Below, one piece after another: positions 7,986 through 15,346 of a stretch of DNA of 64,000 bases. Source of the stretch: UBA11403 sp963784615 (lineage in GTDB: Bacteria; Pseudomonadota; Gammaproteobacteria; Legionellales; Legionellaceae); contig CAWASG010000001.1 of the NCBI GenBank assembly GCA_963784615.1, forward strand, positions 1,178,001 through 1,242,000, in the 5' to 3' direction. Both the position numbers and the translations under genes were made by a program. The notes under the pieces were generated by a model. It was given only the letters and a program-made list of their open reading frames with translations, had not been told where the DNA came from and searched no databases. Numbering within the stretch: position 1 is the first letter of the stretch; every line of letters begins with the position of its first letter.

Positions 7986-8028
7986 ATATTTTAACAGATC
8001 ATGTTAAAATATACCTTCATATTTTAAC
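7986..8028. promoter_or_regulatory. three copies of atattttaac before ATPase copy 3
   Basis: atattttaac occurs forward at 7986-7995, inverted at 8003-8012 and forward at 8019-8028. The first and third are 33 bp apart, each followed by a short gatc-containing tail. The last ends 13 bp before the ATG of the ATPase. One copy survives in the deleted duplicate at 6160-6171. Likely an operator. Confidence 0.6.
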
Positions 8029-8041
8029 GGATCAACGACTC

Positions 8042-9400
8042 ATGAAACGGTATCTTATTGATAAACTAAGCAATTGGCTTGCGTCTACCTCACGTAAGCC
8101 CGTTGTCCTACGAGGGGCACGACAAGTTGGAAAAACGTGGTTGGTTCGAGAGCTAGCCAAACAATCAGGCAAACAACTCATTGAACTCAATTTTGAAAAG
8201 CAGCGTAATCTTGCGATCCATTTTGAAAGCAACAACCCACGAGCGATTTTGTTAAATTTAGAAAGCGCCTTAAATCAAACGATTCAACCTGATCAATCCA
8301 TTTTATTTCTAGACGAAATTCAAGCAGCTCCCGATCTTTTCGCAAAGCTTCGTTGGTTCTATGAAGAAATGCCAGAGCTTGCCGTGGTTGCCGCAGGCTC
8401 CCTTTTAGAGTTTGTACTTGAAAAGCATGCATTCAGTATGCCCGTCGGGCGAATTGAATATTTCTTTATTGAACCTCTCGGTTTTGAAGAGTTTCTATTA
8501 GCAAAAAATGAAACGCATTTACTATCTGCAATACAACAATTTTCTTTTGATAACCCCTTCAATATTGCGTTGCACGACAAAGCGAACCAACTGTTTAAAG
8601 AATATGTTACCGTTGGTGGAATGCCCGAAGCGGTAGCCACTTGGATCAAAACGACATCATTAGAAGAACTTGGTAAAGTTCATCATAATTTGATCAATAC
8701 ATATCAAGACGATTTTGCAAAATACGCAGGCAAATTATCGATTACGCATTTGGAAGAAGTATTACATGCGATACCCAAATTATTAACCAAGAAATTTATT
8801 TACAGTCATGTCGATCCATCCGCACGCAACGCCAGTATTAAACAAGCATTGAATCTATTATCAAAAGCACGATTATGTCACCCTGTACAAAGTGCCAACG
8901 CCAATGGTATACCCATCGGTGCTGAAATTAATTCGAAATGTTTTAAAATGATTTTAATTGACGTGGGACTGGTTTCAACACTTTTGGGATTAAAACTACA
9001 CCAATTTCAAAAAATCGATGACATTTTATTAATCAATAAAGGTGCACTGGCTGAACAAGTTGTTGGACAATTACTGCGCCTGTTATCACCCTATTACATT
9101 GACCCGAAATTATACTACTGGAATCGCGAATTGCCAGGGTCAAGTGCCGAAATTGATTATATGATTCAAGATAATCAACGATTAATTCCTATCGAGGTCA
9201 AAGCAGGCAGCGAAGGAAAACTACGATCTTTGCACCAATTTATGAGTGAAAAGCCATGGAAAACTGCTATTCGCTGTCATGCTGGCCCAGCGCAACGTGG
9301 CCAAGTTAAATTAAAAACAACGCTTGATAAAAGCGTTGATTATGAATTAATTTCGCTGCCGTTGTATTTGGTTGAACAGCTGTACAGATTAATCGTATAA
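8042..9400 (+). CDS. AAA ATPase with C-terminal DUF4143 domain (copy 3)
   Basis: A 452-residue, the longest, member of the family in this window. Walker A is GARQVGKT at residues 25-32, Walker B is ILFLDEIQ near residue 95, and sensor 1 is VVAAGSLLEF. The large GMPEAV segment typical of this subgroup is near residue 200. The DUF4143 nuclease-like pair is AEIDYMIQD and PIEVKAG near residues 375-395. Promoter-proximal inverted and direct repeats suggest specific regulation. A deleted copy of the same gene lies at 6144-6340. Substrate and role are unknown. Confidence 0.9.
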   Translation: MKRYLIDKLSNWLASTSRKPVVLRGARQVGKTWLVRELAKQSGKQLIELNFEKQRNLAIHFESNNPRAILLNLESALNQTIQPDQSILFLDEIQAAPDLFAKLRWFYEEMPELAVVAAGSLLEFVLEKHAFSMPVGRIEYFFIEPLGFEEFLLAKNETHLLSAIQQFSFDNPFNIALHDKANQLFKEYVTVGGMPEAVATWIKTTSLEELGKVHHNLINTYQDDFAKYAGKLSITHLEEVLHAIPKLLTKKFIYSHVDPSARNASIKQALNLLSKARLCHPVQSANANGIPIGAEINSKCFKMILIDVGLVSTLLGLKLHQFQKIDDILLINKGALAEQVVGQLLRLLSPYYIDPKLYYWNRELPGSSAEIDYMIQDNQRLIPIEVKAGSEGKLRSLHQFMSEKPWKTAIRCHAGPAQRGQVKLKTTLDKSVDYELISLPLYLVEQLYRLIV

Positions 9401-9440
9401 ACTCATTATCGACGTGAATATGAGTTATTCATGAACTATA

Positions 9441-9470
9441 TATCCATTAGACAAATTTGTCTGATGGATA
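9441..9470. terminator. hairpin downstream of ATPase copy 3
   Basis: tatccattagacaaa and tttgtctgatggata form 15-bp arms with one G:T-type mismatch and almost no loop. A few T residues follow. It may terminate the ATPase transcript; the broken copy at 6300 lacks it, so it may also be a small inserted palindrome. Confidence 0.45.
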
Positions 9471-9504
9471 TTTAACCTTAAAAATAGTATTAATACTAAG
9501 ATGA

Positions 9505-9581
9505 TTAAAGCCGAACATCAATTTAATACTTTACCGATTGGTATTATTTATACAACCAAATTGAAAAACAAGAACAACCAA
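9505..9581 (+). pseudogene. 3' remnant of the ATPase gene at 11704, overlapping the wbpL end
   Basis: The sequence resembles 12902-12981, the last 20 codons and 3' flank of the 11704 gene. It has lost the frame (AEHQF and LPIG remain readable, compare AEHQFYALPIG). It lies antisense under the last dozen codons of the wbpL-like gene. Confidence 0.75.
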
Positions 9582-10535
9582 CGGAACGTATGCAATCACT
9601 AACCCCATCATTCCATTCAAATAACCCAATCCCACCAACAATGCAATCGGCAACAACCAAACCAGATTAATCACCAAAACCGCCAAAGTGACTTTAACAT
9701 GACTCCCAAACTTATCCACCGCACGCTGGTAAGCATGTTGACGATGTGGCTCATCAATTCGACTGCCATTGAGTATTCGACGAAGTAGCGTAACCGTAGC
9801 ATCGACAATAAAAACACCGGATAAAATCAACCAACCCCAAAAAAAATCGATATGAACATGCGCAGCCTGAATTGACAACACACCGATCATCAACCCCAAA
9901 AACCCACTTCCCGCATCACCCATAAAAATCCGCGCAACTGGAAAATTCCAAAACAAAAACCCCGTTACAACAACGGCCAAGACCAAAGGCAATAACATCA
10001 AAGGCACATGCCCCTGCAATCCATAAATCAAAGCACCACCAAGACAAACGGTAATTGCCTCAACCGCTGCCAAGCCATTAATACCATCCATAAAATTATA
10101 TAAATTCAGCATCCACACCAAATAGACCAAAGCAACACAATTAATCAATAAACCTGCTCCAGGAATATGCCAAATAGCGGGTATCATCGAAACCATACCG
10201 CCCAAACAATACAATGCAAACCCACTCGCTAAAAAATGAGCCAACAATCGCCACTTAGCCGAAATAGCACAATGATCATCTATAAAGCCCAAAATCGCCA
10301 CTGCCGCCCCGGCAACAATAGAACCTAATCCAACCCAAAAAGAAACTTTCTCGCAATACCCCAAATAAAGCACGCTCATTAAAAAAAGAAAAACAAAAGC
10401 CACACCACCTCCTCTTGGAGTAGGAACAGCATGAGAACTTCGATGATTAGGAATATCAATGACGTTATGCGACAACGAATAATAACGAACTAAGCCGGTC
10501 ATAAGAAATGATAATAAAAACAAAATAATCAACAT
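9531..10535 (-). CDS. wbpL: undecaprenyl-phosphate sugar-1-phosphate transferase (WbpL/WecA family)
   Basis: A 334-residue polytopic inner-membrane protein of the MraY/WecA/WbpL family. It transfers a HexNAc-1-phosphate from UDP to undecaprenyl phosphate and so starts O-antigen assembly. Recognised motifs are SSHAVPTPRGGG near residue 34, the catalytic-loop NFMDGINGLA, MGDAGSGFLG, and the cytoplasmic loop EPHRQHAYQRA near the end. The WbpL name is preferred over WecA because a WbpM-type dehydratase lies nearby. The last residues (FGCINNTNR) are encoded across the remnant of an unrelated ATPase gene, so the natural C-terminus has probably been replaced. Membrane segments and catalytic loops are intact. 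Confidence 0.88.
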   Translation of the reverse strand: MLIILFLLSFLMTGLVRYYSLSHNVIDIPNHRSSHAVPTPRGGGVAFVFLFLMSVLYLGYCEKVSFWVGLGSIVAGAAVAILGFIDDHCAISAKWRLLAHFLASGFALYCLGGMVSMIPAIWHIPGAGLLINCVALVYLVWMLNLYNFMDGINGLAAVEAITVCLGGALIYGLQGHVPLMLLPLVLAVVVTGFLFWNFPVARIFMGDAGSGFLGLMIGVLSIQAAHVHIDFFWGWLILSGVFIVDATVTLLRRILNGSRIDEPHRQHAYQRAVDKFGSHVKVTLAVLVINLVWLLPIALLVGLGYLNGMMGLVIAYVPLVVLVFQFGCINNTNR

Positions 10536-10570
10536 CTCGCTTACTCTCCAAACGCACCAAAAAAATTATG

Positions 10571-10850
10571 TAACCATTCACCACATCATGACGCTTAAGA
10601 TGTGCCGTAGCCTCACTGCCATTAAGTTAAGAGAAATAATCGGACGTAGGTTAGGTTGAGCGAGAGCGAAGCCCAACAAAATCGTCATGTTGGGCTTCGC
10701 TCTCGCTCAACCCAACCTACGCGTGCATCAATCATTTTTTCTTTAACTTAATGGCAGTGTGCCGTAGCCTTGGTTACGCTCCGCTGCACCAAGGCTACGG
10801 CAGAACATCTTAATCGTCATGATGTGGTGAATAGTTATAAAATTATAGAC
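10571..10850. repeat. palindromic repeat (GTAGCCTTG type) split by a MITE
   Basis: The outer arms cattcaccacatcatgacg (from 10575) and cgtcatgatgtggtgaat (near 10817-10835) pair with each other. Inner arms gccgtagccttgg and ccaaggctacggc also pair. The element at 10614-10759 is inserted in its left arm. The remainder of 10536-10872 holds no gene. Confidence 0.75.
10614..10759. mobile_element. MITE family A, copy 1, with 11-bp target duplication
   Basis: A 146-bp palindrome bounded by cactgccattaagttaag and its near complement (ctttaacttaatggcagtg). The inner arms are gttgagcgagagcgaagccc and complement. It is flanked by tgccgtagcct at 10603-10613 and again at 10760-10770, a perfect 11-bp target-site duplication. 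Further copies lie at 46107-46277 and 55756-55900. It encodes no protein and must be moved by a transposase elsewhere. Confidence 0.88.
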
Positions 10851-10872
10851 AATACCCATTAATCAAATTGCG

Positions 10873-11226
10873 TCAACATGAAATGACAGAAATTAAATCA
10901 CACTGATACTCCGGCACCAGATTTTTTAAAAGAAAACGCAATTCATCAGCCTGATTAGATGCACAGGCTAGCTCTAACAGTTTAATCATTCCCATTAAAT
11001 GATCCCAGTCCATTTCTCTAAACCGTGCTTTAAACAATTTTTCATATGACGTTTTAACCAACTGCTCTGACGCATGAAACAATTCTTCAAATAATTTCTC
11101 ACCAGGACGAGGCCCAGTGTACTGTATTTGAATATCTTTTTCCGGTTCTTTTCCAGAAAGACATATCATTTGCTGTGCAAGATAACTGATTTTAACCGGC
11201 TAACCCATATATAACACAAAAATTTC
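10873..11226 (-). pseudogene. duplicated 3' end of wbpM
   Basis: The 98-residue frame at 10873-11169 is nearly identical to the last part of WbpM (RPGEKLFEELFHASEQLV, then CASNQADELRFLLKNLVPEY). The similarity continues upstream to 11226, where a Glu codon of GEPVKIS has become TAG. A different ending (SVISC) replaces the native C-terminus. There is no dehydratase active site, so no function is expected. Confidence 0.92.
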
Positions 11227-11486
11227 TATTGGCGTTAACTGATCGCCATTTTCAATGATCACATCCATTTCACAGGGCAAACGCATCTTATGCTTAGAAT
11301 TAAGCCGAACCGACCGAGCCGCGACCGTTAGGGAGCGTTCACTGAAGGTACGTTTGAAACATTTGATATTTATTTTGCTTGCTAGCCCGGCGAACGCTTG
11401 CTAACGCGCGCGGCTCGGTCAATTCGTACTCAGATAATTTAGATGCGTTTGCCCTGATCCATTTCATGACCTTGGCTATCTCTCCT
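11222..11486 (-). pseudogene. fragment of ATPase copy 2 split by an inserted element
   Basis: Bases 11222-11272 and 11457-11486 together match about 4885-4955 of the ATPase gene at 4708-5877 (tattggcgttaactgatc, then tttcatgaccttggctatc). They are interrupted by the 184-bp element at 11273-11456. The join to the wbpM remnant at the shared bases aatttc suggests illegitimate recombination. Confidence 0.85.
11273..11456. mobile_element. 184-bp MITE with 10-bp target duplication
   Basis: The ends cagggcaaacgcatct and agatgcgtttgccctg are perfect inverted repeats. atccatttca is present at 11263-11272 and 11457-11466. Inner arms ccgagccgcg and cgcggctcgg pair. It contains no transposase. A related end is seen at 2531-2548. 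Confidence 0.88.
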
Positions 11487-11516
11487 TAGAATGTGATACA
11501 ACTGTCTTGACCCTTT

Positions 11517-11582
11517 TCTTCTTGAAGTTCACAATTGCCAAATTCAGTGCCACAATAGGCTCATAGGCGCTGAAGACCTTAG
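11517..11582 (+). pseudogene. short internal fragment of manC
   Basis: cttcttgaagttcacaattg, then attcagtgccacaatag and ataggcgctgaagacctt, resemble manC 3772-3846, with small deletions and substitutions. It is non-coding. Confidence 0.75.
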
Positions 11583-11603
11583 AAGATTAACTTGAATTTG
11601 TCA

Positions 11604-11660
11604 TTTCTCGGATTAAGATGGTGAATTTCTCGGATTAATGGTGTGCTTTTCTCGGATTAA
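11604..11660. promoter_or_regulatory. three iterons, 22-bp period, before ATPase copy 4
   Basis: The 13-mer tttctcggattaa is found at 11604-11616, 11626-11638 and 11648-11660. All are exact and spaced 22 bp apart, placing them on one face of the DNA about two turns apart. They lie 44-100 bp upstream of the ATG at 11704. A TATGATATAT stretch (possible -10) follows at about 11672-11681. Confidence 0.75.
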
Positions 11661-11703
11661 GCCTATACTATTATGATATATACCAAACGATGGATCATCT
11701 TTC

Positions 11704-12963
11704 ATGTATGCAAGAAAAATTGAGCCGTTGCTCCTCGAATTTCTTACTGAATTTCGAATAATTTATCTTACCGGGCCTCGGCAAGCAGGCAAAAGTACCC
11801 TGGTGCGTTCCATTGCAACCCAAACACACATGGATTACATCACGCTGGATAACCATGCAACACTTGCAGCCGTACAAAACGATCCGCACGGATTTATCCA
11901 ATCGATGGGCGAAAAAAATATCATCTTAGACGAATTTCAATATGCCCCTGAGTTAATTTATGCCATCAAAGAAGCATCAGATTCGTTATCTCCTCAAAAA
12001 AAAGGAAAATTTATTTTAACGGGATCCGCCGATATATTTAGGTCAGCAAAAGCACAAGAAGCATTACCAGGACATATGGCAAGGTTAGAACTCTATCCCC
12101 TTGCGCTCAGTGAGCTCAAACCCTCATCAACTAATATCATTGACTATTTGCTTGCTGATGATTTTCAATACCGACAAACCCCAATCACGACACGAGAAGA
12201 AATAGCGGCTCTCATTTTACAAGGCGGTTATCCAGAGATACAGACCAAAAGCCCACGTGCTAAACAAGCATGGTTTCACTCTTATTTAGAAGGGCGCTTA
12301 TGGAAGGACTTTGAAACACTTTACGCAGCAAGAGGTGACTATCACTCTAAATTACAAGCACTCGTCCCCTATTTAGCCGGATTAAGTGGTAATTTATTAA
12401 AATATGCAAACGTAGCGAATGACTTAGGTTTAGATGATAAAGTCATCAAGTCATACATTGAAATTTTAGATTTGATGTTTATTATAAAACGCACACCCGC
12501 ATATCTAAAAAATAAATCCAAACGTAAAGCAACGACTTTACCTAAGTTACACATGGTTGATACAGGGCTAGCCTCTTATCTACTTGGGTTACACACCCCT
12601 GAGCAAATGCTATTAAGTCAATATTATGGTGGTTTATTAGAAAATTTTATCGCCATGGAGCTCTACAAACAGGCCAGCTGGGCCAACAACTCGGTTGAAA
12701 TCTATCATTTCCGTGATACGCGTCAAAAAGAAGTCGATATCATCCTCGAACAACAAAACGGCCAAATCATAGGAATTGAAATAAAAGCATCATCCTCTGT
12801 GAATGCCAGTGATTTTAGCGGGCTCATGAGCCTAGCCGAATTTTCTGGCGACCGAATGCAACGCGGAGTTCTGTTTTATTCTGGGCGTGAAATTCTACCG
12901 TTTAAAATTGCCGAACATCAATTTTATGCATTGCCGATAGGATTACTGACCCAGCCAAATTGA
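11704..12963 (+). CDS. AAA ATPase with C-terminal DUF4143 domain (copy 4)
   Basis: A 419-residue family member. Walker A is GPRQAGKST at residues 24-32, Walker B is IILDEFQYAPEL, and sensor 1 is FILTGSADIF. The central winged-helix part includes YANVANDLGLDDKVIKSYI. The DUF4143 nuclease-like pair is KEVDIILEQQ and GIEIKAS near residues 345-365. The promoter carries three exactly phased 13-bp repeats, the clearest regulatory signal among the six paralogues. A 3' remnant of the gene lies at 9505-9581. The biological role is not established for this family. Confidence 0.9.
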   Translation: MYARKIEPLLLEFLTEFRIIYLTGPRQAGKSTLVRSIATQTHMDYITLDNHATLAAVQNDPHGFIQSMGEKNIILDEFQYAPELIYAIKEASDSLSPQKKGKFILTGSADIFRSAKAQEALPGHMARLELYPLALSELKPSSTNIIDYLLADDFQYRQTPITTREEIAALILQGGYPEIQTKSPRAKQAWFHSYLEGRLWKDFETLYAARGDYHSKLQALVPYLAGLSGNLLKYANVANDLGLDDKVIKSYIEILDLMFIIKRTPAYLKNKSKRKATTLPKLHMVDTGLASYLLGLHTPEQMLLSQYYGGLLENFIAMELYKQASWANNSVEIYHFRDTRQKEVDIILEQQNGQIIGIEIKASSSVNASDFSGLMSLAEFSGDRMQRGVLFYSGREILPFKIAEHQFYALPIGLLTQPN

Positions 12964-13248
12964 AACACACGAACAACCAATGACTCCCTATCTTCGTCCA
13001 CTTCCGAGATAACATATTGTCCATATGCCACATCACGACCAAATTAACAGCAACTATAGTTTCGCAAAATCATTATTACATGGACTACTACGGCGTTGAG
13101 GATATTCTTTATAAAAACGTTGAAGGATACAGCTATATCGGCAATGTCCCGTGGAATACTTGCGTTGCTGGGAAGTGTTCTAAGGTAAGCTATTATATGG
13201 AGGTTGTGCCGTTTTGATGGGTATGCCATAAAATTACCGCGCAGCCAC
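12964..13248. other. spacer between ATPase copy 4 and wbpM
   Basis: The first 20 bases share sequence with the flank at 9562-9581. A 66-codon plus-strand frame (13017-13217, ending SYYMEVVPF) and a minus-strand frame overlap here, but neither has a ribosome site or a recognisable family. I call no gene. Confidence 0.4.
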
Positions 13249-15129
13249 CTAACTGGTAGGTAACACCAGATTGAAATCACACTGATACTCCGGCACCAGA
13301 TTTTTTAAGAGAAAACGCAGCTCATCAACCTGATTAGATGCGCAGGCTAGCTCTAACAGTTTAATCATTCCCATTAATTGATCCCAATCCATTTCTCTAA
13401 ACCGTGCTTTAAACAATTTTTCATGTGACGTTTCAACCAACTGTTCTGACGCATGAAACAATTCTTCAAATAATTTCTCACCTGGACGAAGCCCTGTGTA
13501 CTGAATTTGAATATCTTTTTCCGGTTCTTTTCCAGAAAGACGAATCATTTGCTGTGCGAGATAACTAATTTTAACCGGCTCACCCATATCCAACACAAAA
13601 ATTTCACCCCCGGCTCCATTCGCCATCGCTTGCAAAATAAGCTGCGAAGCCTCTGGAATCGTCATAAAATAACGTTCCATATCCGGATGAGTCACCGTGA
13701 GCGGACCACCTTTCTCCAATTGCTGTTTAAACAGAGGAACAACACTTCCCTCCGATCCCAATACATTACCGAATCGAACCGTGATTAACTGCGTACTGAC
13801 ACGAGAATTTAAATTTTGACAAAAAATTTCAGCGATTCGTTTTGTAGCGCCCATCACATTCGTTGGATTCACCGCTTTATCGGTTGAAATGAGAATAAAT
13901 TTCGCGACCGAAGTCGATACGCTCGCTTCAACAAGGACTTGTGTACCCATAATATTATTTAGAACGGCCACACGAACCTGCTGCTCTAACATCGGCACAT
14001 GCTTATATGCTGCCGCATGAAAAACAACATAGGGTTTAAACTCATGCATCAAATCATTCACCGCGATGCGATCAGTGACGCTGATTAATGCGATTTCAAT
14101 GGGTATCATTGGAAAAAGACGCTGCAACTCCATCTCTATCGCATATAATTTATACTCATTATTATCGACTATCATTAACCGTTCAGGCTGCAATTTAAGC
14201 ACTTGTCGACATAACTCAGACCCGATAGACCCACCGCCCCCCGAAATCAACACCCGTTTGCCTTGAATGTCCGTCGAAATTTTATCCCAATTCAATTGAA
14301 CCTGATCCCGACCCAATAAATCTTCAATACGCACCTCTCGCAAAGCATTCACTTCGACTCGACCAGCCGCAATGGCATCAAGGCTGGGCAACGTGCGGAA
14401 AGGAATAAGACAACGCTCACACAACGCAACAATACGACGCATAGCAACAGAATTCGCTGAAGGAATCGCAATAAAAATCAAATCAACATTAAACTGATGC
14501 ACCAATCGCTCGAGGTTTTCCGTATCTCCAAGCACCTGCACACCATGAATCTCTAGCCCTTTTTTAGTGAGATTATCGTCAACAAAACCAATGGGATAAT
14601 ATGACGATGTCCGCTTTAAATCACGAATCAAGCTAGCACCCGCCTGCCCCGCTCCGACAATCAATACGCGCTGATGAGACGCTGCGTCACGGTGCTCAAA
14701 GACTCTGTCCCAATGACTTCTACGCAAAAACCGTGCGCCACAAAGAATTGCAGTTAAGATTAAAACATACAAGGGAAAAACGGAGCGCGGAATGCCCGTT
14801 AATATGGACATTAAATAACAAACTGGAATAACACCCACCGCCCCACACACAACGGCTAGCACAATACGAACCACGTCACTAATAGATGAAAAGCGCCATA
14901 ACCCTCGATAGACTTTAAAATGATAATAAAAGACGGTTTGCACCACCATCAAAAGGCTCAATGCCAAATAAAAATGGGGCTGAGCAAGCGGGACGGAAGA
15001 TATCTGTAAATTATAGCGAAAAAAATAGGCCAAAAACCAAGACACAGGAACCGCAACCACATCAAACATTAATACTGGTAATTTAGTGTATAATTTTTTT
15101 AAAACTGAAGTGTTATCTTGCATCGACAT
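13249..15129 (-). CDS. wbpM: UDP-N-acetylglucosamine 4,6-dehydratase (membrane-anchored, WbpM type)
   Basis: A 626-residue inner-membrane enzyme. Four N-terminal hydrophobic segments (residues about 15-135) are followed by a first nucleotide-binding fold (RVLIVGAGQAGAS near residue 154) and the catalytic SDR domain (GGGGSIGSE at 297-305). The usual SDR Tyr is Met (VMGATK, Met426 and Lys430), the S-M-K arrangement known for large WbpM homologues. The product, UDP-4-keto-6-deoxy-GlcNAc, normally goes to a WbpV/WbpK reductase to give D-QuiNAc or D-FucNAc for WbpL. No such reductase is visible in the window. Its 3' end was duplicated at 10873-11226. Confidence 0.93.
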   Translation of the reverse strand: MSMQDNTSVLKKLYTKLPVLMFDVVAVPVSWFLAYFFRYNLQISSVPLAQPHFYLALSLLMVVQTVFYYHFKVYRGLWRFSSISDVVRIVLAVVCGAVGVIPVCYLMSILTGIPRSVFPLYVLILTAILCGARFLRRSHWDRVFEHRDAASHQRVLIVGAGQAGASLIRDLKRTSSYYPIGFVDDNLTKKGLEIHGVQVLGDTENLERLVHQFNVDLIFIAIPSANSVAMRRIVALCERCLIPFRTLPSLDAIAAGRVEVNALREVRIEDLLGRDQVQLNWDKISTDIQGKRVLISGGGGSIGSELCRQVLKLQPERLMIVDNNEYKLYAIEMELQRLFPMIPIEIALISVTDRIAVNDLMHEFKPYVVFHAAAYKHVPMLEQQVRVAVLNNIMGTQVLVEASVSTSVAKFILISTDKAVNPTNVMGATKRIAEIFCQNLNSRVSTQLITVRFGNVLGSEGSVVPLFKQQLEKGGPLTVTHPDMERYFMTIPEASQLILQAMANGAGGEIFVLDMGEPVKISYLAQQMIRLSGKEPEKDIQIQYTGLRPGEKLFEELFHASEQLVETSHEKLFKARFREMDWDQLMGMIKLLELACASNQVDELRFLLKNLVPEYQCDFNLVLPTS

Positions 15130-15241
15130 TCTTGTTAAGTTAAAAAAATGGTGATTTTATAGTACTACAGGTTTAGAGCGGGCAGATAGTTTTTTTATGA
15201 TGTCCCTTAATTTGTCTTTCCAATTTTTTTATTCAAAATCG

Positions 15242-15250
15242 CCCCCCCCC
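15242..15250. repeat. homopolymer of nine C
   Basis: The tract lies in the divergent spacer between wbpM (start 15129) and pgi (start 15347). Such tracts vary in length by slippage. It is outside coding sequence, about 97 bp upstream of pgi. Confidence 0.6.
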
Positions 15251-15346
15251 TCTGACACTATCAAAACTGCAGACTCAAGATAGCAGCTTTCACAATTGTC
15301 TATTTAAATATGATATATTCACCAAAAAACAAATAATAATGGATAT

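Noticed and set aside
13017..13217. 66-codon plus-strand frame between ATPase 4 and wbpM
   Set aside because: No ribosome site, no recognisable family, and an equally long frame overlaps on the other strand.
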